Source: SIG672 sp045657105
Lineage (GTDB): Bacteria > Bacillota > Clostridia > Oscillospirales > CAG-272
Direction of reading: 5' to 3'
Assembly: GCA_045657105.1 (NCBI GenBank)
Contig: JAZOSN010000001.1
Location: 1-6,337 of the forward strand
DNA length: 6,337 nt
Below the pieces are notes generated by a model. It was not told where the DNA came from. It was given only the letters and a program-made list of their open reading frames with translations, and ran no database searches. Positions 1 to 6,037 of the stretch are shown here, piece by piece (within the stretch, counting starts at the first letter, position 1; every line of letters begins with the position of its first letter). The translations under genes and the position numbers were made by a program.

Positions 1-89
1 CAAATTGCAAAGCAATTTGCCATAGCGGACGGCTATGGGAATTAAACATAACCGTAAACGACGTCCGCGCTTAGTTCGTAAATCCCTCT
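1..89. repeat. Hairpin-rich intergenic repeat, copy 1
   Basis: This 89-bp block is repeated base for base at 148-236. It begins with two adjacent perfect hairpins. Hairpin A has 8-bp arms at 1-8 and 12-19 with an AAA loop. Hairpin B has 7-bp arms at 20-26 and 32-38 with a 5-nt loop. The GCGGAC of hairpin B (25-30) also has a complement, GTCCGC, at 63-68, so an alternative long-range fold is possible. The block may continue past the left edge of the window. No transposase is nearby. A multicopy, mobilised or RNA-structured intergenic element is an inference. Function is unknown. Confidence 0.85.
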
Positions 90-91
90 CT

Positions 92-106
92 CGAACCAAA
101 GGTTCG
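92..106. repeat. Small hairpin in the spacer between repeat copies
   Basis: Perfect 6-bp arms (CGAACC at 92-97 and GGTTCG at 101-106) enclose an AAA loop, the same loop as hairpin A of the repeat. It lies just after copy 1, where the two copies stop matching. Copy 2 has no equivalent and runs into a T-rich stretch instead. It is either part of a longer repeat unit that is truncated in copy 2, or a separate element. Confidence 0.6.
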
Positions 107-147
107 TCCTTTTGTTTTTACCGCAAGCAATATGATGCAGAACCACA

Positions 148-236
148 CAAATTGCAAAGCAATTTGCCATAGCGGACGGCTATGGGAATTAAACATAACC
201 GTAAACGACGTCCGCGCTTAGTTCGTAAATCCCTCT
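148..236. repeat. Hairpin-rich intergenic repeat, copy 2
   Basis: Identical to 1-89 at an offset of exactly 147 bp. Hairpin A arms are at 148-155 and 159-166, and hairpin B arms at 167-173 and 179-185. Identity ends at 236, where copy 1 continues with CTCGAACC and copy 2 with a run of T. Complete identity over 89 bp points to recent duplication or to homogenisation between copies. Confidence 0.85.
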
Positions 237-346
237 TTTTAAATCTTTCCACACGACACCAAAACGCTCATTCACCTTTTTAATACAAAAATGCAACTTA
301 TTCAGTAAAAACATCCTCACAAACTCATTTTTAGGCAGAAAAACGC
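237..346. other. AT-rich intergenic spacer, no feature seen
   Basis: Between the second repeat copy and the promoter at 347 I see no convincing open frame, ribosome binding site, strong dyad or promoter on either strand. No gene occupies the stretch from 1 to 490. It holds the two repeats, this spacer, and the promoter plus riboswitch of the gene starting at 491. Confidence 0.5.
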
Positions 347-375
347 TTGACTTTTTATGTTTCATATGGTATAAT
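347..375 (+). promoter_or_regulatory. Sigma-A promoter of the riboswitch-controlled gene
   Basis: The -35 box is TTGACT (347-352), one base from consensus. The -10 box is a perfect TATAAT (370-375), and the spacer is 17 bp. A TG dinucleotide at 367-368 makes it an extended -10. Transcription should start near 381-383, giving a leader of about 109 nt that contains the whole riboswitch. The spacing and the position just upstream of the aptamer make this a firm call. Confidence 0.93.
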
Positions 376-390
376 AGACGAGATGTGAAT

Positions 391-456
391 ATCAGTATAT
401 ACTCATAATATGGTTGAGCGTTTCTACCAACCGCCGTAAATGGTTGACTACAAGAT
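391..456 (+). promoter_or_regulatory. Purine riboswitch aptamer, guanine-class (C74)
   Basis: The sequence matches the purine riboswitch three-way junction. P1 pairs 391-397 with 449-456 around a small internal loop. P2 pairs 402-405 with 415-418 and is capped by loop AAUAUGG (407-413). P3 pairs 428-433 with 441-446 and is capped by loop CCGUAAA (434-440). The J2/3 core UUUCU (421-425) is intact. The base equivalent to the ligand-pairing position 74 is C448 (context GACTA). In this family C indicates guanine or hypoxanthine, whereas U indicates adenine. The core bases that differ in 2'-deoxyguanosine variants look canonical here. Purine riboswitch identity is firm from sequence and fold. The exact ligand is inferred from C448. 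Confidence 0.93.
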
Positions 457-474
457 TATAGTCAACCGTTTTTT
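442..474 (+). terminator. Riboswitch expression platform: intrinsic terminator overlapping P3/P1
   Basis: A perfect 9-bp stem (442-450 with 459-467), an 8-nt loop and then G and six T (469-474) form a Rho-independent terminator before the ribosome binding site. Its 5' arm consists of the 3' strand of aptamer P3 (442-446), the 3-1 junction including C448, and the first bases of P1. The 3' arm carries a second copy of the P3 5' strand (CAACC at 428-432 and 463-467), so the P3 3' strand can swap partners. Aptamer and terminator are therefore mutually exclusive. Ligand binding should block termination and turn the gene on, as in the adenine pbuE switch. Confidence 0.88.
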
Positions 475-478
475 ACTT

Positions 479-483
479 GGAGG
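479..483 (+). promoter_or_regulatory. Ribosome binding site fixing the start at 491
   Basis: GGAGG lies 7 nt before ATG at 491, just after the riboswitch terminator. It decides the start. The frame is open back to an ATG at 440, but that ATG lies inside the aptamer P3 loop and stem and has no Shine-Dalgarno sequence. Confidence 0.92.
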
Positions 484-490
484 AAATAAA

Positions 491-1858
491 ATGAATTTTG
501 ACGTTATTATCATCGGCGCAGGTCCGGGAGGAATCTTTTCCGCATACGAGCTGATACAGAAAAAGCCTGAATTAAAGGTAGCAGTTTTCGATGCAGGACA
601 CGCTCTGAGCAGGCGCAAATGCCCGATCGACGGAGAAAAGATCAAAACCTGCATAGGCTGTAAAAGCTGCTCTATTATGAGCGGTTTCGGAGGCGCAGGA
701 GCTTTTTCTGACGGAAAATACAACATAACTAACGATTTCGGTGGCACTCTTTACGAGTATATCGGAAAGAAACAGGCTCTCGACCTTATGCGCTACGTTG
801 ACAAGATAAATCTCAAATACGGCGGCGAAGGCACAAAGCTTTACTCGACGACAGGCACGCGCTTTAAGACCGTCTGTGTTCAGAACGATCTGCATCTGCT
901 TGACGCGTCCGTTAGACATCTTGGAACCGATATAAACTATATTGTACTCGAAAATCTCTACAATTATTTGAAGGATAAAGTAACCTTCTTCTTTGACACA
1001 CCCGTAATCACCGTTAAAAAGACAGACGCCGGCTACGAAACACTTTGCGCCGACGGATTCTATCAAAGCAAATACTGCATAATCTCGGTCGGAAGAAGCG
1101 GAAGCAAGTGGATGGAATCTGTATGCCGCGATCTCGATATAAACACGAAATCCAACCGAGTTGACATCGGAGTCAGAGTTGAGCTCCCTGCGAATGTCTT
1201 CGCGCATCTTACCGACGAGCTTTACGAGAGCAAGATAGTCTACCGCACCAAGGAGTACGGCGACAAGGTCCGTACCTTCTGTATGAATCCGAGGGGCGCG
1301 GTCGTAAACGAGAACACCAACGGCATTATCACGGTAAATGGACACAGCTACGAGGATCCGACAAAGCAGACCGAAAACACCAACTTTGCTCTTCTCGTCG
1401 CAAAGCATTTTTCCGAGCCATTCAAGGATTCTAACGGATACGGAGAATCTATCGCGAGGCTCTCGAACATGCTTGGCGGCGGAGTAATCGTTCAACGCTT
1501 CGGAGACCTTATTCGAGGCAGACGTTCGACTCCCGAGCGCATAAACGAGGCGTTTATTACCCCCACTCTCAGCGCAACTCCCGGAGATCTCAGCCTCGTG
1601 CTTCCCAAGAGAATTCTCGACGGAATTATCGAAATGATATACGCGCTCGACAAGGTGGCTCCCGGTACCGCCAACGAGGACACACTGCTCTACGGCGTAG
1701 AGGTCAAATTCTACAATATGGAGGTAGAGGTAAACTCATCTCTTGAATCGCGTCACAAAAATCTTTACATTATTGGCGACGGAAGCGGCATAACTCACTC
1801 GCTTTCACACGCCTCGGCAAGCGGAGTTCACGTGGCTCGCAGTATTGCCCTCGACTGA
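491..1858 (+). CDS. FAD-dependent dehydrogenase/oxidoreductase, COG2509 type
   Basis: A predicted 455-residue soluble flavoprotein of the two-dinucleotide-binding-domain superfamily. The N-terminal Rossmann FAD motif GAGPGG is at residues 9-14, with an acidic residue ending strand 2 (D34). A family-type GFGGAGAFSDGK segment follows at 65-76. A second nucleotide-binding stretch with VGRSGSKW lies at 200-207. The C-terminal FAD motif GDGSG (429-433) is followed by the helix SHASASGVHVARSIA. Four cysteines at 44, 54, 57 and 60 are clustered before the GFGGAG motif and could hold a metal or Fe-S site. No signal peptide or membrane segment is seen. It is a single-gene transcription unit with its own promoter, purine riboswitch and terminator. 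Family assignment is by motif recognition. The substrate is unknown for this uncharacterised group; purine control suggests a link to purine availability, but that is inference. Confidence 0.93.
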   Translation: MNFDVIIIGAGPGGIFSAYELIQKKPELKVAVFDAGHALSRRKCPIDGEKIKTCIGCKSCSIMSGFGGAGAFSDGKYNITNDFGGTLYEYIGKKQALDLMRYVDKINLKYGGEGTKLYSTTGTRFKTVCVQNDLHLLDASVRHLGTDINYIVLENLYNYLKDKVTFFFDTPVITVKKTDAGYETLCADGFYQSKYCIISVGRSGSKWMESVCRDLDINTKSNRVDIGVRVELPANVFAHLTDELYESKIVYRTKEYGDKVRTFCMNPRGAVVNENTNGIITVNGHSYEDPTKQTENTNFALLVAKHFSEPFKDSNGYGESIARLSNMLGGGVIVQRFGDLIRGRRSTPERINEAFITPTLSATPGDLSLVLPKRILDGIIEMIYALDKVAPGTANEDTLLYGVEVKFYNMEVEVNSSLESRHKNLYIIGDGSGITHSLSHASASGVHVARSIALD

Positions 1859-1868
1859 AAACAATCGT

Positions 1869-1902
1869 AAAAGCACCGTTTACTGCGGTGCTTTTCTTGT
1901 CT
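1869..1902 (+). terminator. Intrinsic terminator of the FAD-dehydrogenase gene
   Basis: A 10-bp perfect stem (1869-1878 with 1886-1895) with a 7-nt loop starts 11 nt after the stop codon. The right arm ends in TTTT and is followed by further T-rich sequence. The A-rich left arm could let it work on the other strand too, but no minus-strand gene reads into it. Confidence 0.88.
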
Positions 1903-1938
1903 TTTTATAAATATTTTCAAAAAATTCATTTGTAGTAT

Positions 1939-1968
1939 TTGAAATGTATATACTATTTTTGATATATT
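1939..1968 (+). promoter_or_regulatory. Candidate sigma-A promoter of the Ca2+-ATPase gene
   Basis: TTGAAA (1939-1944) and TATATT (1963-1968) are separated by 18 bp. Each box is within one or two bases of consensus. The region is very AT-rich, so chance matches are likely. This is the best-spaced pair between the upstream terminator and the ATPase start, and it gives a leader of about 60 nt. Confidence 0.5.
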
Positions 1969-1976
1969 GTTATCAA
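1959..1976. promoter_or_regulatory. Dyad over the -10 region, possible operator
   Basis: TTGATA (1959-1964) and TATCAA (1971-1976) form a perfect 6-bp inverted repeat with a 6-nt centre. It covers the proposed -10 box and the start-site region. Geometry and position fit a repressor operator, but I cannot assign a regulator. The A+T richness lowers its significance. Confidence 0.35.
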
Positions 1977-1992
1977 CATAATATTTCGATTT

Positions 1993-2012
1993 GTTCATCT
2001 AATCAGACGAAC
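1993..2012 (+). promoter_or_regulatory. Leader hairpin upstream of the ATPase ribosome binding site
   Basis: GTTCATCT (1993-2000) pairs with AGACGAAC (2005-2012) over 8 positions, with one A/C mismatch and a 4-nt loop. It ends 10 nt before the Shine-Dalgarno sequence. It could be an RNA hairpin affecting stability or translation, or a second DNA-binding dyad. No match to a known riboswitch is recognised. Confidence 0.35.
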
Positions 2013-2022
2013 ACATGATTAA

Positions 2023-2029
2023 AAGGAGG
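2023..2029 (+). promoter_or_regulatory. Strong ribosome binding site for a TTG start
   Basis: AAGGAGG lies 7 nt before the TTG at 2037. The only close upstream ATG (2015-2017) is in another frame. The strong site therefore supports TTG as the true start of the ATPase. Confidence 0.9.
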
Positions 2030-2036
2030 AAAAAAC

Positions 2037-4655
2037 TTGTCACCACACAGCAGTAACACAAACGAAGTTCTGACCGCTCTTTCCGTCGACTTGTCAAGTG
2101 GACTCAGTTCCTCGGAGGTCATATCCAGACAGGAGAAATATGGTGCTAACAAGCTTCGCGAAAATAAAAAGAAAACTACTCTCCAACGCTTTATAGATCA
2201 GTTTAAGGACGTTATGATCCTTATTCTGATAGCGGCGGCAATAGTATCGTTCGTTGTCGTATGCATTGAAAAGAACTGGGGTGAGCTTTTCGAGCCTGCG
2301 CTTATACTTCTGATAGTTATTCTGAATGCGGTTATGGGCGTATATCAGGAAGGAAAAGCAGAAAAAGCACTCGATGCTCTGAAAAACATGTCCGCGCCGC
2401 ACGCGAGAGTTATCCGCGACGGTAAGGAAAGAGTGATCGATGCTTCCGAGCTCGTTCCCGGCGACATAATAAAGCTTGAAGCAGGGGATTTCGTCCCTGC
2501 TGACGCTCGACTTTTACACAGCGCCGGACTTAAATCTGAGGAATCGGCGCTCACCGGAGAATCGGTTCCTTCCGAAAAGGATGCTAATGCCTCGGTAGAT
2601 GAAAAGGCTCCTATCGGCGACCGTACCAACATGGTCTTTTCAGGTTGCAGTATCACATACGGAACGGCGCTCGCGGTAGTTACCTCAATCGGTATGGATA
2701 CCGAAATGGGAAAGATCGCAAACCTGCTTGACAGTGAAAGCGACACTCAGACACCTCTTCAACAGAAGCTCGCTCAACTTGGAAAATATCTCGGCATAGT
2801 CGCTCTTGCTGCCTGCGCCATAATCTTCGTAGTCGGTCTTGCAAATGAGATACCTCCGCTTGAAATATTCATGACCGCGGTATCGCTTGCGGTATCTGCA
2901 ATTCCCGAAGGACTTCCCGCGATAGTTACTATCGTACTCTCCATCGGAGTTCAGAGAATGGTTAAGAAAAACGCACTTATCCGTCGTCTGCCTGCGGTTG
3001 AAACGCTCGGCGGTGCCTCGGTAATATGCTCGGATAAGACCGGAACTCTTACCCAGAACCGTATGACACTCACAAAGGCTTATATCGACGGTGCAAACGA
3101 ATGTGAAGGCATAAGCTCGGCAAACACAGAGCAAATAAGAAAGCTTCTTATGTACGGAACTCTCTGTTGCGACGGATCTGTAATCTTTAACGGTGACGAG
3201 GAGCAGCATATCGGAGATCCTACCGAAACTGCAATAGTTCTCGCCGCTCACAAGAACGGTATGACAAAAGACGAGCTGAATGCAAAATATCCCCGTCTGG
3301 CGGAGATTCCCTTCGACTCCGATAGAAAGCTTATGACAACTGTAAACCGCATTGACGGCAAAAATATCGTCATTGTAAAGGGCGCGTTTGACGTTATGGC
3401 GTCGAGATGTATCTCAGGCGATCTCGAAACAGGAAAGAAGATCACCGAGGAAATGAGCGAAAGCGCGCTCAGAGTTCTTGCGGTAGCTTATAAAGAAATA
3501 GACGCCCTCCCCGAAAATCCCACGTCGGACACGCTCGAAAACGGACTTACCTTTATGGGACTTGTCGGAATGATAGATCCTCCCCGTCCCGAAGCAAAGG
3601 AAGCAGTAGCAATTTGCCGCCGCGCAGGAATAAAGCCTGTTATGATAACGGGCGACCACGTAGTCACGGCATCTGCTATTGCAAAAGAGCTCGGAATACT
3701 CCTTGAAGGCGACCGAGCGATTACGGGATCAGAACTCGACGCTATGACTGATCGCGAGCTTGACGAGCAGGTCGAAAGCATATCGGTTTACGCCCGCGTA
3801 TCTCCCGAAAACAAGATAAGAATTGTAAAAGCTTGGCAGAGGAAAGGCCAGGTCGTTTCTATGACGGGTGACGGCGTAAACGACGCTCCCGCACTTAAAG
3901 CCGCAGATATCGGTTGCGCCATGGGTATCACCGGAACAGACGTTGCAAAGGGTGCCGCAGATATGACACTTACTGACGACAATTTCGCTACTATCGTAGA
4001 CGCGGTACGCGAAGGTCGAGGAATTTATGCTAACATCAAAAAGGTTGTTGGCTTCCTTCTCGGAACGAATATAGGAGAGGTGATCACGGTATTTGCCGCT
4101 ATGCTTCTCTGGCACAAAACTCCCCTGCTCTCTATGCAGCTGCTCTGGATCAACCTCGTAACCGACTCTCTCCCTGCGATCGCGCTCGGTATGGAAGCGG
4201 TCGAAAAGGACGTTATGGACAGAAAGCCTAAACCCAAAAACGAAGGCATCTTCGCTCACGGACTCGGACTTCGCGTAGTTCTTCAAGGCTTTATGTTCGC
4301 CGCTCTCACGCTTATCGGCTTCTGGCTCGGTTGGCAAGGAAACGATGCAAACATCGCACAAGGACAGACGATGGCGTTTATGATACTCGCGCTTTGTCAG
4401 ATCGTTCAGGCGTTCAATATGAGAAGCGAGCACTCGCTCTTTAAAATCGGCCCTTTTACGAACAAAAAGCTTAATCTCGCAGCTCTTGCATCTACCGCGC
4501 TCGTTGCGCTCGTGCTCTTCACACCCATCGGGAAAGCGTTCGGGCTCGTTATGCTCCCTTGGCAGCTCTATCTTATAGCTCTCGGACTTATCTTCGTTCC
4601 GCTTTTAGTAATGGAGATATGCAAGCTTTTCGGGCTTATAAAGCATAAAAACTAA
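2037..4655 (+). CDS. P-type Ca2+-transporting ATPase (SERCA/PMCA type, P2)
   Basis: An 872-residue integral membrane pump that uses ATP to export cations, most likely Ca2+, from the cytoplasm. It has the full P2-ATPase layout. The N-terminal cation-ATPase domain spans about 1-57. TM1 and TM2 lie at about 59-77 and 85-103. The actuator motif TGES is at 173-176. TM4 carries PEGLPA (290-295). The phosphorylated aspartate is D333 in DKTGTLT. Nucleotide-binding motifs include GDPTE (393-397) and KGAF (448-451). The hinge GDGVND is at 611-616, followed by the C-terminal membrane domain. Residues matching SERCA calcium ligands are E291 (E309), N678 (N768), E681 (E771), N706 (N796), T709 (T799) and D710 (D800). 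The E908 position is Q788, so one site is altered. Length is usual for bacterial members. It starts at TTG and has no cotranscribed partner. Ca2+ specificity is inferred from these residues. Confidence 0.95.
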   Translation: MSPHSSNTNEVLTALSVDLSSGLSSSEVISRQEKYGANKLRENKKKTTLQRFIDQFKDVMILILIAAAIVSFVVVCIEKNWGELFEPALILLIVILNAVMGVYQEGKAEKALDALKNMSAPHARVIRDGKERVIDASELVPGDIIKLEAGDFVPADARLLHSAGLKSEESALTGESVPSEKDANASVDEKAPIGDRTNMVFSGCSITYGTALAVVTSIGMDTEMGKIANLLDSESDTQTPLQQKLAQLGKYLGIVALAACAIIFVVGLANEIPPLEIFMTAVSLAVSAIPEGLPAIVTIVLSIGVQRMVKKNALIRRLPAVETLGGASVICSDKTGTLTQNRMTLTKAYIDGANECEGISSANTEQIRKLLMYGTLCCDGSVIFNGDEEQHIGDPTETAIVLAAHKNGMTKDELNAKYPRLAEIPFDSDRKLMTTVNRIDGKNIVIVKGAFDVMASRCISGDLETGKKITEEMSESALRVLAVAYKEIDALPENPTSDTLENGLTFMGLVGMIDPPRPEAKEAVAICRRAGIKPVMITGDHVVTASAIAKELGILLEGDRAITGSELDAMTDRELDEQVESISVYARVSPENKIRIVKAWQRKGQVVSMTGDGVNDAPALKAADIGCAMGITGTDVAKGAADMTLTDDNFATIVDAVREGRGIYANIKKVVGFLLGTNIGEVITVFAAMLLWHKTPLLSMQLLWINLVTDSLPAIALGMEAVEKDVMDRKPKPKNEGIFAHGLGLRVVLQGFMFAALTLIGFWLGWQGNDANIAQGQTMAFMILALCQIVQAFNMRSEHSLFKIGPFTNKKLNLAALASTALVALVLFTPIGKAFGLVMLPWQLYLIALGLIFVPLLVMEICKLFGLIKHKN

Positions 4656-4661
4656 AAATAA

Positions 4662-4696
4662 AATCGGCAGGTTTTCCTGCCGATTATTATTTTTTT
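4662..4696. terminator. Bidirectional terminator between convergent genes
   Basis: A 10-bp perfect stem (4662-4671 with 4676-4685) with a TTTT loop starts 6 nt after the ATPase stop. A T-rich tract ending in seven T (4690-4696) follows on the plus strand. On the minus strand the stem is followed by TTTTATTTTTAG. It therefore serves the ATPase and also the rubredoxin operon, whose last stop codon (4695-4697) overlaps the plus-strand T tract. Confidence 0.92.
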
Positions 4697-4853
4697 ATTC
4701 AGCTTTACTGAAATTATCCTTGCCGACTCCGCAAATAGGACATTCGAAATTCTCGGGAAGATCCTCAAATTTAGTGCCTGCCGCAATTCCGTTATCGGGA
4801 TCGCCGACTGCCTCGTCGTATTCCCAAGTGCAAACGTCACATACGTATTTCAT
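4695..4853 (-). CDS. Rubredoxin
   Basis: A 52-residue cytoplasmic one-electron carrier. Its single Fe is held by four cysteines in two knuckles, C5-x2-C8 and C38-P-x-C41-G, with the family core DPDNGIAAGTKFEDLP between them. The start is the ATG at 4853, where GGAGG (4862-4866) sits 8 nt upstream and the protein begins MKYVCDVC as rubredoxins do. The frame stays open upstream to 4886, but that part overlaps the preceding gene's end and has no homologous sequence. It lies 26 nt after the flavodiiron gene on the same strand, so it is second in the operon and the likely electron donor to that enzyme. Minor differences from common rubredoxins are T9-W10 after the first knuckle in place of the usual G-Y, and F36 in place of the usual W before the second knuckle. 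Confidence 0.96.
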   Translation of the reverse strand: MKYVCDVCTWEYDEAVGDPDNGIAAGTKFEDLPENFECPICGVGKDNFSKAE

Positions 4854-4861
4854 TTTGTTTT

Positions 4862-4866
4862 CCTCC
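4862..4866 (-). promoter_or_regulatory. Ribosome binding site of rubredoxin
   Basis: GGAGG on the minus strand, 8 nt before ATG at 4853, lies in the 26-nt gap between the two operon genes. It fixes the rubredoxin start and shows separate translation initiation, not coupling. Confidence 0.9.
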
Positions 4867-4879
4867 GTAGAAATTATAT

Positions 4880-6028
4880 TCAGCAAAGCTCATTTGCAAG
4901 AGCTTCGATCTGTTTTTTGTTTTCCTCATTCACCGCGGACATGATCTTTACCGTCGTTTCACAGTAGGTGAGATTTTTACTGTTTTCAAGCATACCCTTC
5001 ATCTTCTTTGCCGCGAGAGGCGCCCAGCTACCGTTTTCGATAAATGCAACCGTTCTATTCTGATAATTACGCTCGGTCAGATGGTCGATAAACTCGCGCA
5101 TAAACGGGAAAATATCGCCATTATAGGTCGTTGTAGCAAGAACGAGCTTACTGTAACGGAAGGCGTCCTCGACCGCTTCTGCCATATCGCAACGCGCAAG
5201 ATCGTTTAGTACAACCTTTATTCCTTTTTCTTCGAGCTTTTCTGCGAGAGCGTTAACGGCTTTTTTGGTATTTCCGTAAACCGAGGTATACGCGATAACT
5301 ACTCCCTCTTCCTCTACCGAGTAGCTCGACCAGGTATTGTAAAGATCAAGATAATATCCGAGATTATCACTAAGCACAGGTCCGTGGAGCGGACAAATGA
5401 TCTCTATATCGAGTCCTGCCGCCTTTTTAAGAAGCGCCTGAACCTGAGCGCCGTACTTGCCGACGATTCCGATATAATAGCGTCTTGCCTCGCAAGCCCA
5501 ATCCTCGTCTGCATCGAGTGCGCCGAACTTACCAAATGCATCAGCCGAGAAAAGCACTTTATCTGTCGCATCGTATGTCACTATGACCTCAGGCCAATGC
5601 ACCATGGGTGCGGTAACGAAGGTGAGCTCGTGGCGACCGAGCGAAAGCTTGTCGCCTTCTCCTACAACTATCTGTCTGTCGGTAAAATCGGTACCGAAAA
5701 AGTTTTTCATCATAGCGAAAGCCTTTGCCGAAGCAACTATCTTTGCGCTCGGATATGCATCTGCGAATCTTACGATATTTGCAGAGTGATCGGGCTCCAT
5801 GTGCTGAACGACGAGATAGTCGGGCTCTCTTGTGCCAAGTGTGCTTTTAATATTATCAAGCCACTCCTCGCCGAAGGACGCGTCAACGCTATCCATAATA
5901 GCTATCTTTTCGTCAATTATAGCGTAGGAATTATACGCCATACCGTTCGGAACGATATACTGACCTTCAAACAGGTCTATCTTGTGATCGTTCACGCCTA
6001 CGTATTTTATATCTTTCGTTATATTCAA
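4880..6028 (-). CDS. Flavodiiron protein (FprA/ROO-type A flavoprotein; O2/NO reductase)
   Basis: A 382-residue cytoplasmic enzyme that reduces O2 to water and/or NO to N2O, protecting anaerobes. The N-terminal metallo-beta-lactamase-like domain (about 1-235) has the diiron ligand set H76-x-E78-x-D80-H81, then H144, D163 and H215. The C-terminal flavodoxin domain (about 242-380) binds FMN through the phosphate loop T248-SVYGN-T254, with TTTYNGD and ENGSWAP further on. The start is TTG at 6028, preceded by AGAGAGG; the GTG at 6073 lies inside the promoter and cannot be used. From there the protein reads NITKDIKYVGVND, matching the family N-terminus. Spacing from D163 to H215 is 52 residues, against 61 in Desulfovibrio gigas ROO, so a loop is shorter. 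It is the first gene of an operon with rubredoxin. The choice between O2 and NO cannot be read from the sequence. Confidence 0.96.
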   Translation of the reverse strand: MNITKDIKYVGVNDHKIDLFEGQYIVPNGMAYNSYAIIDEKIAIMDSVDASFGEEWLDNIKSTLGTREPDYLVVQHMEPDHSANIVRFADAYPSAKIVASAKAFAMMKNFFGTDFTDRQIVVGEGDKLSLGRHELTFVTAPMVHWPEVIVTYDATDKVLFSADAFGKFGALDADEDWACEARRYYIGIVGKYGAQVQALLKKAAGLDIEIICPLHGPVLSDNLGYYLDLYNTWSSYSVEEEGVVIAYTSVYGNTKKAVNALAEKLEEKGIKVVLNDLARCDMAEAVEDAFRYSKLVLATTTYNGDIFPFMREFIDHLTERNYQNRTVAFIENGSWAPLAAKKMKGMLENSKNLTYCETTVKIMSAVNEENKKQIEALANELC

Positions 6029-6037
6029 TACAGTATT

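Noticed and set aside
92..106. tRNA fragment or attachment site suggested by GGTTCG near the T-arm consensus
   Set aside because: The bases are explained by a simple hairpin. No acceptor, D or anticodon arm is present, and there is no integrase.
1..236. CRISPR array
   Set aside because: There are only two copies of a long 89-bp unit with internal hairpins and a single 58-bp spacer, and no cas genes are present. Size and structure do not fit CRISPR repeats.
440..490. In-frame ATG at 440 that would add 17 residues to the FAD-dependent dehydrogenase
   Set aside because: It lies within the aptamer P3 loop and stem and the terminator, has no Shine-Dalgarno sequence, and adds residues before the MNFDVIIIGAGPGG start typical of the fold. 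ATG at 491 has GGAGG at ideal spacing.
572..1495. Long minus-strand open frame of about 307 codons opposite the flavoprotein gene
   Set aside because: It is antisense to a clear coding sequence, has no recognisable domain or ribosome binding site, and its composition fits a shadow of the codon pattern on the other strand. The same holds for the other antisense frames over the ATPase and for the plus-strand frame at 5384-6058 over the flavodiiron gene.
1959..1984. Alternative promoter TTGATA with TAATAT before the ATPase
   Set aside because: The spacer would be only 14 bp, too short for sigma-A. The pair at 1939-1968 is better spaced.
4854..4886. Upstream extension of rubredoxin to 4886
   Set aside because: It overlaps the end of the flavodiiron gene, has no ribosome binding site, and adds 11 residues not found in rubredoxins.
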